DNA of 64,000 bases from Roseomonas mucosa (lineage in GTDB: Bacteria; Pseudomonadota; Alphaproteobacteria; Acetobacterales; Acetobacteraceae). Within the stretch, counting starts at the first letter, position 1; each line of letters opens with the position of its first letter. Below are positions 7,511 through 15,255 of the stretch, one piece after another. The notes below the pieces were generated by a model. It worked only from the letters and a program-made list of their open reading frames with translations. It made no database searches and was not told the origin of the DNA. Both the position numbers and the translations under genes were made by a program. The stretch is taken from positions 124,001 through 188,000 of the forward strand of contig CAMDWG010000002.1 in the NCBI GenBank assembly GCA_945878375.1. Reading direction: 5' to 3'.

Positions 7511-10030
7511 TCAGGCCGCGATCGGCAGGGCGAGGCAGAGGCGGAGGGATTCCACCAGCGACTCCCGGTCGTATTTCGTCACGAAATCGGTGAAGCCCGC
7601 GTCCCGCGCCGAGCCCAGCGCCGCCGCGTCGGCGCGGCCCGAAAGCGCCACCAGCGGCAGCGCCGCCCAGGGCCCGCCCTCCCGCACCGCGCGTGCGAAG
7701 GCGAAGCCGTCCATCCCCGGCATCTCGATGTCGGAGACGATGGCGTCGAAGACCGCGCCGCGGTCGCGCAGGCGCAGCGCCTCCGCCGGGTCCGCGACGG
7801 CGACGACATCGTAGCCGGCGGCGGCGAGCGTCGGCACGACCAGCTCGCGGTAGAAGGGGCTGTCCTCCACCACCAGCAGGCGCCGCGAGGGGCCGGTTTC
7901 GGCGGCGCCGAACCAGTCGGTGCCGGACCGGCGCAGCCACCAGGCGGTGTCGAGCACATCCGTCACCTTGTCCGCGACAACGGCGGAGCCCAGGAAGCCC
8001 GGCCGGTCCTGCCCGCCCTTGATCTCCAGCCGTTCCTCCACGACGTCGAGGATGGCATCGACCATGAGGCCGAGGCTGCGGCCGCCTTCGCTGAACACCA
8101 GCACGGTCTGCCGCCCGCGCGCCGCGGCATCGGGGCTCGGCCCGTCCTGGCCGATGGCCAGCAGCGGCATCAGCTGGTCGCGATACTGCACCACCGCCAC
8201 GCCGCCCGAGGATTCGATCTGCTCCACCGGCAGGTCGTCGAGCCGCGCGACGAGGCCAAGCGGCACCGCCTTCGGCGTCGCATCGCCCGCGCGGAACAGC
8301 AGCATCGCCGTCTTCTCGCTGGACCGCATGCCGGCGCCGCCGCCCTCGGCCGCGCCCGTCGCGGCGCCGGTCGCTGTCACGCCCGTGGCGCGCGCGATCC
8401 CGTTCGGGTCGAGGATCATGATCACGCTGCCATCGCCGAGGATGGTGTTGCCGGAGAAGACGCCGATATGGCGCAGGATCGGCGGCACTGGCTTCACCAC
8501 GATCTCCTCGGTATCGTGCAATTCGTCCACGATCAGGCCGAACAGCGAGGCCCCCACCTGGGTGACGACGACGAAGCCGGTTTCGGCGCCGGCATCGCCC
8601 ATTGGATCCCCCACCGCCTCATCCAGCCCGAGCACGCGCGCCAGCCTGACCAGCGGCAGCAGCCGGTCGCGCAGCCGCAGCACCGGCGCATCCTTGATGC
8701 GCTCGACCCTGGCGCCGGATGCGCCGCCGACGCGCACCATCTCCACCACCCCGATCTGCGGGATCGCGAAGCGTTCCCCCGCCACCTGCACCACCAGCGC
8801 GGAGACGATGGCGAGCGTCAGCGGGATCTTGATGGTGAAAGCGGTGCCGCGCCCGGCGGAGGATGCGACGTCGATCGTGCCGCCGATCCGCTCCACATTC
8901 GTCTTCACCACATCCATCCCCACGCCCCGGCCCGAGACGGCGGTGACGGCGGCGGCGGTGGAAAAGCCCGCGCGGAAGATGAAGCGGTGGATCTCGGCAT
9001 CCGGCATCGCCGCGACCTCGGCTTCCGTCGCGAGGCCTTGCGCGATGGCCTTCTCGCGGATGCGGGCGGTGTTCAGGCCTTTGCCGTCATCGGCGATCTC
9101 GATCAGGATGTGGCCGCCTTCGTGATAGGCGTTCAGCATGATCCGCCCGGTTTCCGGCTTGCCGGCGCGGCGGCGGTCTTCCGTGCTTTCCAGCCCGTGG
9201 TCGGCGCTGTTGCGGACCATATGCGTCAGCGGGTCCTTGATCAGTTCCAGCACTTGCCGGTCGAGTTCCGTGGCCTCGCCGCGCATCTCCAGCTCGATCT
9301 TCTTCGACACTTCGCGCGCCAGGTCGCGCACCAGGCGGGGCAGCTTCGCCCAGGCATTGCCGATGGGCTGCATGCGCGTCTTCATCACCCCGTCCTGCAG
9401 GTCGGAGGTGATGTGCGACAGCCGCTGCAGCGGCACGGCGAAGGCCTGGTCGGCGCGCGCGCGCGCCACCTGCATCAGCTGGTTGCGGGTCAGCACCAAT
9501 TCGCTGACCAGCGTCATCAGGTCTTCCAGCACCTCGACCGAGACGCGGATGGATTGCGGCGCGCCGAGGCCGACGGCCTCTGCCACGGGTTGGTCCGCCG
9601 GGTGTTCCACCGCCTGCTCCACGGGCGGTGCGGCGGCCGGGGCTGCGTCCCCGCTGCCGTCCGCCACCGCGTCCAGGGCAGCGATCAGCGCCGCGTCGTC
9701 GCCCGCCGGCTCCGCGCCCGTCTGTTCGATGCCCGCGATGATCGCCTTGATGCGGTCGAGCGCGCGCAGGATCAGCGTGACCCCGTCCGGCGTCACCTTC
9801 AGCGTGCCGTCGCGATAACGCCCCAGCATGTTCTCGCCGGCATGCGCCACCTTCTCCAGCCGTGGCAGGCCGAGGAAGCCGCAGGTGCCCTTGATGGTGT
9901 GGATAACGCGGAAGATCTCCGAGACCGTCGGCGCGTCATCCGGCGTCTTCTCGAGCCGCACCAGCGCAACGTCGAGCGCCGCGAGGCCCTCCTGCGTCTC
10001 GGTGAGGAAGTCTGCGATCAGGTCGTCCAT
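7511..10030 (-). CDS. cheA: Hybrid chemotaxis histidine kinase CheA with C-terminal receiver
   Basis: Central kinase of the chemosensory array. In order, the 839 residues show an HPt domain with the phosphorylated His about residue 44 (HTIKGTCGF), an acidic/Ala linker without an evident CheY-binding P2 domain, a dimerisation helix pair, and the HATPase core (HMVRNSADHGLE, ADDGKGLN, GRGVGMDVV, GRGTAFTI). A CheW-like domain follows, then a second CheW-like stretch (about 580-700) and a C-terminal receiver domain (VVEDSPFY, IVSDIEMPGMDG). The ATG at 10030 (MDDLIADFL) starts at the HPt domain; the upstream 37 codons in the ORF track lack support. CheA with an attached receiver is known from Frz/Chp-like systems. 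Confidence 0.95.
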   Translation of the reverse strand: MDDLIADFLTETQEGLAALDVALVRLEKTPDDAPTVSEIFRVIHTIKGTCGFLGLPRLEKVAHAGENMLGRYRDGTLKVTPDGVTLILRALDRIKAIIAGIEQTGAEPAGDDAALIAALDAVADGSGDAAPAAAPPVEQAVEHPADQPVAEAVGLGAPQSIRVSVEVLEDLMTLVSELVLTRNQLMQVARARADQAFAVPLQRLSHITSDLQDGVMKTRMQPIGNAWAKLPRLVRDLAREVSKKIELEMRGEATELDRQVLELIKDPLTHMVRNSADHGLESTEDRRRAGKPETGRIMLNAYHEGGHILIEIADDGKGLNTARIREKAIAQGLATEAEVAAMPDAEIHRFIFRAGFSTAAAVTAVSGRGVGMDVVKTNVERIGGTIDVASSAGRGTAFTIKIPLTLAIVSALVVQVAGERFAIPQIGVVEMVRVGGASGARVERIKDAPVLRLRDRLLPLVRLARVLGLDEAVGDPMGDAGAETGFVVVTQVGASLFGLIVDELHDTEEIVVKPVPPILRHIGVFSGNTILGDGSVIMILDPNGIARATGVTATGAATGAAEGGGAGMRSSEKTAMLLFRAGDATPKAVPLGLVARLDDLPVEQIESSGGVAVVQYRDQLMPLLAIGQDGPSPDAAARGRQTVLVFSEGGRSLGLMVDAILDVVEERLEIKGGQDRPGFLGSAVVADKVTDVLDTAWWLRRSGTDWFGAAETGPSRRLLVVEDSPFYRELVVPTLAAAGYDVVAVADPAEALRLRDRGAVFDAIVSDIEMPGMDGFAFARAVREGGPWAALPLVALSGRADAAALGSARDAGFTDFVTKYDRESLVESLRLCLALPIAA

Positions 10031-10272
10031 GGGCACTCCGCCGGCAGTCGTGCCCGCCACCATGTCCCCCCGCCTCCCAAGAAGCGGTAAACGCGGCGGG
10101 GGGGCGCTGGTCGGGCTCGCCCTGCTCTCGCTGGCCGTCATCCCGCTGAAGGCGGGTTTCGCGCGCGGCTCAGGGGGGGGCGGGCCGCAACCGCCCTTTC
10201 CCGCGCCCCGCCGGGCGGGCTACCCATGCCGAGAGGCGGTTCTGCTCCCCCCGCCGCCGAGGGCCAGACCGC

Positions 10273-11268
10273 ATGTCCACCCGCACCCCGACCCTGTCCC
10301 GCCCGCTGGACCCGGCGAAGTTCCGCGACCCGGTGCGGACGGCGAAGGGGGAGGTCCGCGCCCAGGTGGCGCTGGCGGGGCTCCGGACGCTCTGGATCAA
10401 CACCGGCACGCTCTGCAACATCGCCTGCGCCAGTTGCTACATCGAAAGCAGCCCCCGCAACGACGCGCTGGCCTACATCACCGCGGCCGAGGTCACGGCT
10501 TATCTGGATGAGGCCGCTGCCCTCGGCCTGCCGGTGGAGGAGATCGGCTTCACCGGCGGCGAGCCCTTCATGAACCCGGACCTCCTGCCCATGCTGGCCG
10601 ATGTGCTGGCCCGGCCGGGGCTTGAGGCGCCGGGGCTTCAGGCGCCGGGGCTTCAGGCCATGGTGCTGACCAACGCCATGCAGCCGCTGCGGCGCTATGG
10701 CGCGCCGTTGCTGGGCCTGCGCGACCGCTTCGGGGTGGAGCGGCTGACGCTCCGCGTCAGCCTCGACCACCACGAGGCCAGCCTGCACGACATCGAGCGC
10801 GGGGAGGGCAGCTTCGCGAAATCCCTCGAAGGCCTCACCTGGCTGGCGCGGGAAGGCTTCCGCGTGCATGTGGCCGCCCGCCTTGGCTTCGGGGCGGGGG
10901 AAGAGGCGGCGATGCGCGCGGGCTTCGCGCGGCTGTTTGCCGACCACGCCATCCCGATCGACGCCGCCGATCCCGTGGCGCTGATGCTGTTCCCGGAGAT
11001 GGATGCGACGGCCGATGTGCCGGAGATCACCGAGGCCTGCTGGGGCATCCTGCACAAGTCGCCCGACAGCGTGATGTGCGCGTCATCGCGCATGGTGGTG
11101 AAGCGCAAGGGGGCGGCGCGGCCTGCGGTGCTGGCCTGCACGCTGCTGGCCTATGACCCGCAATTCGAACTGGGCGCGACGCTGGCGGAGGCGTCCCGCC
11201 CCGTGGCACTGAACCATCCCCATTGCGCGCGCTTCTGCGTCCTGGGCGGCGCCGCCTGTTCGCGCTGA
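10273..11268 (+). CDS. Radical SAM protein of unknown substrate
   Basis: The 331-residue protein has the radical SAM cluster motif C-x3-C-x2-C (CNIACASC, about residues 52-59) and the GFTGGEPF motif that binds the SAM amino group. The C-terminal third holds further cysteines, including a terminal group HCARFCVLGGAAC, which could bind an auxiliary iron-sulfur cluster as in SPASM/twitch proteins. Three 15-base tandem units insert PGLEAPGLQAPGLQA at about residues 115-129. The ATG at 10273 follows GAGGGCCAG. It is divergent from cheA and followed 83 bases later by sbtA. I cannot name the reaction; a peptide- or protein-modifying role is possible, but no precursor peptide gene is evident. Confidence 0.85.
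   Translation: MSTRTPTLSRPLDPAKFRDPVRTAKGEVRAQVALAGLRTLWINTGTLCNIACASCYIESSPRNDALAYITAAEVTAYLDEAAALGLPVEEIGFTGGEPFMNPDLLPMLADVLARPGLEAPGLQAPGLQAMVLTNAMQPLRRYGAPLLGLRDRFGVERLTLRVSLDHHEASLHDIERGEGSFAKSLEGLTWLAREGFRVHVAARLGFGAGEEAAMRAGFARLFADHAIPIDAADPVALMLFPEMDATADVPEITEACWGILHKSPDSVMCASSRMVVKRKGAARPAVLACTLLAYDPQFELGATLAEASRPVALNHPHCARFCVLGGAACSR
10617..10661 (+). repeat. 15-base tandem repeat (three units) inside the radical SAM gene
   Basis: GGGGCTTGAGGCGCC, GGGGCTTCAGGCGCC and GGGGCTTCAGGCCAT follow each other directly. The repeat keeps the reading frame and encodes repeated GL(E/Q)AP. It is probably a slippage expansion of a surface loop. Confidence 0.9.
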
Positions 11269-11351
11269 GGGCGGCCGTTCCCTTCCCAGGCCCCGCCCTT
11301 GACGCGGCCCGCGCGCTGGGGCCTTGAGCGCGCGGCGCCAAGGCAAGGTCG

Positions 11352-12335
11352 ATGTCCTCCCTCTCCTTCCTCATTCCGCTTCCGGTCATGTTCTTCGGGC
11401 TCGGCCTCGCGGCCGGGCTGGCGCGGTCGGACCTTGCGGTCCCCGAATCGGTGGCGAAGGGGCTGTCGCTCTATCTGATGCTCGCCATCGGGCTGAAGGG
11501 CGGCATGGCCTTGGCGGCGCCCGGCGCGTCGGATGGGCTGGTCGCCACCCTGCTGCTCGGCGTCGCGCTGTCCTTCCTGCTGCCGTTGCCGGCCTTCGGG
11601 CTGTTGCGCGGGGTGGCGAAGCTCGACCGCGTCACGGCGGCGGCGGTGGCGGGGCATTACGGGTCGGTCTCCGTCGTCACCTATGCTGCCGCGGCGGGCG
11701 TGCTTTCCGCGGCGGGCATCCCGGCGGAGGGCTTCATGCCCGCGGTGCTGGCCGCGATGGAAACGCCCGCGATCCTGACGGCGCTGCTGCTGGCGCGCGG
11801 CGGCGCCAAGGCCGCCCAGCGCCCCGGCGCGGCGCCGATGCGCGGCAAGCGGCATCTGGCGCGGGAGGTCTTTCTCAACGGCTCCGTCGTGCTGCTGCTC
11901 GGGTCCTTCCTGATCGGCTGGATCGGCGGGGAGGCGCAGCGCGCCCCGCTCGCGCCCTTCGTGGAGGGGTTGTTCCAGGGCGCGCTGTGCCTGTTCCTGC
12001 TGGAGATGGGGCTGCTGGCGTCCCGCCAGCTGCGCGCGGCGCCGGGGCGGCTGAACGCGCCGCTGGTGGCCTTCGGCCTGGTCATGCCGCTGATCGGCGC
12101 GGTGGCGGGGCTGGGCGCGGGGCTGCTGGCCGGGCTGTCGCCGGGGGGCGTGGCGCTGATGATGACGCTCGCGGCCTCGGCCTCCTACATCGCGGTGCCG
12201 GCGGCGATGCGGCTTGCGCTGCCGGAGGCCGATGCGGGCGTCTATGTGACGCTGTCGGTCGCGATCACCTTTCCCTTCAATATCGTCGTCGGCATCCCGC
12301 TCTACCTCTGGGTGGCGGGGCTCACGGCGGGCTAA
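11352..12335 (+). CDS. sbtA: Sodium-dependent bicarbonate transporter SbtA family
   Basis: The 327-residue integral membrane protein has about ten hydrophobic segments in two inverted halves. Family hallmarks are visible: GHYGSVSVVTY in the first half, a hydrophilic loop near residues 155-170 (GGAKAAQRPGAAP), FLLEMGLLA, and the second-half motif ASASYIAVPAAMR. SbtA imports bicarbonate with sodium in cyanobacteria; family members in heterotrophs are less studied. A PII-like gene follows 25 bases after the stop, matching the sbtA-sbtB arrangement. The ATG at 11352 follows AAGGCAAGG. Bicarbonate supply for carboxylations is the likely job, but other small anions cannot be excluded. Confidence 0.88.
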   Translation: MSSLSFLIPLPVMFFGLGLAAGLARSDLAVPESVAKGLSLYLMLAIGLKGGMALAAPGASDGLVATLLLGVALSFLLPLPAFGLLRGVAKLDRVTAAAVAGHYGSVSVVTYAAAAGVLSAAGIPAEGFMPAVLAAMETPAILTALLLARGGAKAAQRPGAAPMRGKRHLAREVFLNGSVVLLLGSFLIGWIGGEAQRAPLAPFVEGLFQGALCLFLLEMGLLASRQLRAAPGRLNAPLVAFGLVMPLIGAVAGLGAGLLAGLSPGGVALMMTLAASASYIAVPAAMRLALPEADAGVYVTLSVAITFPFNIVVGIPLYLWVAGLTAG

Positions 12336-12360
12336 GCTGGGCGAAAGCCGGGGGGATCAC

Positions 12361-12666
12361 ATGCTTTACGCCAGGAAGCGCATCGAGATCGTGGTCGAGG
12401 CTGTGCACGCCGAGGCGGTGACGGACCTGCTGGACAGCCTCGGCGCGCCGGGCTGGACGATCCAGCCGGTGCTGGCCGGCCGCGGGCGGCAGGGGCTGCG
12501 GCGTGGCGGCGACCCGGGCGGCGTCTTCGACAATGTGCTGGTGCTCTGCATCGCGTCGGAGGCGGTAGCCCAGCGGATCGCGGAAGCGCGGGACGAATTG
12601 CTCGGCGCGCGTCCCGCCATCGTCAGCATCTCCGATTGCGGCGTGCTGCGCGGCGAACACTTCTAG
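12361..12666 (+). CDS. sbtB: PII-like signalling protein SbtB
   Basis: The 101-residue product has the ferredoxin-like PII pattern: an N-terminal beta strand (KRIEIVVEA), helix (VTDLLDSLGAPGW), a T-loop-like Gly/Arg-rich stretch (GRGRQGLRRGGD) and the second repeat ending in VVSISDCGVL-type strands. In cyanobacteria SbtB binds adenine nucleotides, including cAMP and AMP, and closes SbtA. Its position directly after sbtA supports that role here. It lacks the Tyr-containing T-loop of canonical GlnB, so it is not a nitrogen PII. The start ATG follows GGGGGATC. Confidence 0.82.
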   Translation: MLYARKRIEIVVEAVHAEAVTDLLDSLGAPGWTIQPVLAGRGRQGLRRGGDPGGVFDNVLVLCIASEAVAQRIAEARDELLGARPAIVSISDCGVLRGEHF

Positions 12667-12680
12667 TCATCCCCACAAAG

Positions 12681-12722
12681 CCGCGTCGCGCCGAAGGCGC
12701 GCCCATGGCGCGAAGCGGTTTT
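12681..12722 (+). terminator. Rho-independent terminator after sbtAB
   Basis: CCGC-GT-CGCGCC pairs with GGCGCG-AA-GCGG around an inner loop, and TTTT follows directly. It sits 14 bases after the sbtB stop and before the convergent gene ending at 12733. Confidence 0.7.
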
Positions 12723-12732
12723 GTCGGGAGCC

Positions 12733-14994
12733 TTAGCGCCCGGTCCGGCTCAGCAGATCCGATGCGCGCGACAGGCCCTGCGTGCCGCTGACCGTGTTGT
12801 TCAGGTAGAATTCGTCGCGCGGGAAGCCGTCCGTGAGCGACGCCTCGCCGCGCGGCGTCGTGGGCGTCCAGACCAGGGCGGGGCGGGCGAAGAAGTCGCG
12901 GTAGCTCGCGAAGCTGCTGTTGCCGCGCGCCAGATGCGCCAGCACCGCAGGCTCCGCGAAGCGGCGGGCCAGCACCTCCGGATCATAGGGGATCGGCTCG
13001 TTCGACCCGATCAGCACGCTGCCCGGCATCAGCAGCAGCGTGTGCGGGAAGACGGAGGCGAAGGTCTCCACCGTCCGCCGCGTCGGGCCCCATTGCACAT
13101 AGAGCCCGCCCGGCGCCAGGCGGCGGCGCACCTGCTGGAGGAACTCCTCGGAATAGAGCAGGCCGGAATGGGACCCCTCGGGCAGGATCGCATCAGCCTG
13201 GATGATGTCGTAGCTCTCCTCGCCCTTCGACAGGGCGCGGCGGCCATCGCCATATTCCAGCCGCCAGCGCGGGTTGCGGAACATCTCCGCGATCGGGCCG
13301 TTCGGGTGGCGCTGGGCGAGTTCCTGCAGCGCGGTGATGACCGGGCCGACCAGCTCGATCGCGCGGATATCCTTGGTGGCCGGGGAGACGCCGGCCGCCC
13401 AGGGCGTGCCGCCCGAGCCGATGCCGATGGCCAGCACCCGTTCCGGATTGGGGTGGATCAGCGGCCCCGCCGCGCCCAGGAACTGGTGGATCGGCAGGAA
13501 GGGAATGCGGCCCTGGCTGAAGCCCTGGATGAAGAAGGGGCCGTGCGGGTCGGGGCTGGTCGCGTCGTCGCGGAAGAAGGCGACGCCGGAGCGGTCCTCG
13601 GCCCAGGCGATGCGCTGGCCAGGCTTCTCGGCATGCAGGCGCGACCAGAGCGCGGCATTGCCAGGCAGGACGACCAGTGCCAGCGCGCAGGCGCCGACCA
13701 AGGCGAGTTCGGGCTTCCGGCCCCAGCCGCCCTTCCACAGCCAGAACAGCGTCAGCAGCACCGACAGCGCCGCCAGCAGCTTCAGCGTGCCGGCGGTGCC
13801 GAGCAGGTGGAAGGTCACCAGCCCCGTGCCGATGGAGCCCGCCGCATTGCCCAGGATATTCGCCAGCTGGACCCAACCCACCCTGGCGCCGACGCTCGCC
13901 AGGTCCTGCTGCACCGCGCGCTGGACGAAGGGGAAGGTCATGCCGATGAGGAACGACGGCGGCGCGACCACCAGCACGATCAGCGTGAGCGTGGTGGCCA
14001 GCCCGCCATCCCGCAGCCTCTGGATATCCACCGTGACGTGGTCGCTGATCGGCGCATAGGGCAGCACCCAGTAGAGCGCCAGGATGAGCGCCGCGCCCAG
14101 CGCGAAACCGGCCGCCTGGGTGATGAAGAAGGCCGGGCGCGGGTCGCGCATGGTGCGGACCATCCGCGCCGCCACCGCCATGCCGAGCCCGTCGGCGAGC
14201 AGGAAGATGCCGAGCACGGTCGGGAACAGATAGGCATGGTACTGCCCCACCTGGCCCATCAGCCGCACCCAGACGATCTCGAGCGCCACGATCACGTAGC
14301 CTGAGAGGAAGACCAGCACGCACCAGAGCTTGAGCGAGCCGAAGGGCTCGGCCTGCGCCGCGGCCCCTGGCTTGGCGGCCGGCGTCTCGACCCGCGCGCC
14401 CTTGAGCGCGGGCAGCAGGGTCAGCGCCAGCAGCGCCGCGAAGATGTCGAGCCCCGCCGCCAGCATCAGCGCGCCGACGAAGCCGACGTTGCCGACCAGC
14501 AGCCAGCCACCCAGTAGCGCGCCAAGCCCCGCGCCGAGCGTGTTCAGCCCGTAGAGCGTGCCGATCCGCTCGGCCACCGTGTCCAGGTTCGTGGCGATGG
14601 CACGCGCCAGCAGCGGCAGCGACGCGCCCATCAGCGTCGTCGGCAGCACCAGCCCGGCGAAGCAGAGCGCGAAGATGGCAATGGGGTTATCGATGACGCC
14701 CGCGAGGTCGGTTGCCAGGATGTCATACAGGAAGAACTTGGACACCAGCGCGAAGGCGGCGACGCCTGCTTCCGCCAGGGCGAAGCCGATCATGGCCTTG
14801 TAGGGGGACAGCCGGTCCGCGACCTTGGCGCCGATGATCGAGCCAAGCCCGAGCCCCGCGAGGAAGGCGCCCACCACCAGGGCGGCGGAGATCGTGTCCG
14901 ATCCGGCGAAGATGCCGAGCATCCGTTGCCACACGATCTGGCACAGCAGGGCGGCGAAGCCCGAGCAGAAAAACGCGACCGCAAGACGCGGCAT
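12733..14994 (-). CDS. Membrane protein fused to a spermidine-synthase-like domain
   Basis: Two-part protein of about 753 residues. The N-terminal roughly 470 residues form many hydrophobic segments in two bundles with MFS-like loops such as LADGLGMAVAARM. The C-terminal 250 residues resemble spermidine synthase: RVLAIGIGSGG is the SAM/nucleotide-binding turn, followed by IELVGPV and the YGDGRRAL and DAILPEGSHSGLLYS segments. Such fusions are widespread in proteobacteria, with uncertain substrates; aminopropyl transfer or a regulatory/transport role are both possible. The start is either GTG 15000 or ATG 14994; the ATG is better spaced from the upstream G-run. It faces sbtAB and is divergent from the TPP-enzyme gene. 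Confidence 0.82.
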   Translation of the reverse strand: MPRLAVAFFCSGFAALLCQIVWQRMLGIFAGSDTISAALVVGAFLAGLGLGSIIGAKVADRLSPYKAMIGFALAEAGVAAFALVSKFFLYDILATDLAGVIDNPIAIFALCFAGLVLPTTLMGASLPLLARAIATNLDTVAERIGTLYGLNTLGAGLGALLGGWLLVGNVGFVGALMLAAGLDIFAALLALTLLPALKGARVETPAAKPGAAAQAEPFGSLKLWCVLVFLSGYVIVALEIVWVRLMGQVGQYHAYLFPTVLGIFLLADGLGMAVAARMVRTMRDPRPAFFITQAAGFALGAALILALYWVLPYAPISDHVTVDIQRLRDGGLATTLTLIVLVVAPPSFLIGMTFPFVQRAVQQDLASVGARVGWVQLANILGNAAGSIGTGLVTFHLLGTAGTLKLLAALSVLLTLFWLWKGGWGRKPELALVGACALALVVLPGNAALWSRLHAEKPGQRIAWAEDRSGVAFFRDDATSPDPHGPFFIQGFSQGRIPFLPIHQFLGAAGPLIHPNPERVLAIGIGSGGTPWAAGVSPATKDIRAIELVGPVITALQELAQRHPNGPIAEMFRNPRWRLEYGDGRRALSKGEESYDIIQADAILPEGSHSGLLYSEEFLQQVRRRLAPGGLYVQWGPTRRTVETFASVFPHTLLLMPGSVLIGSNEPIPYDPEVLARRFAEPAVLAHLARGNSSFASYRDFFARPALVWTPTTPRGEASLTDGFPRDEFYLNNTVSGTQGLSRASDLLSRTGR

Positions 14995-15255
14995 AGCCAC
15001 CCCCCCAAACGCCGGGCGAACCCGCCCGCGCCCATTGCGTCCCTGTCATTCGCTGCGGGCGCGGCAACATTGCGGCAGGACCGGGCGACGTAAAGGGGCA
15101 GCGGGTGAAAACCCGCCGCCGCCCCTTCCACCGCGGCTTGCATGACGCCCGGCGTCGCAACCCTGCCACACCGCGGGCGGGCGGGAAGGGGCCTTGCGGC
15201 CCGGCGCCAGCCCGGCCAGCCTCAGCCCCATTCAACGGATCGGGGTGGCGACAGG

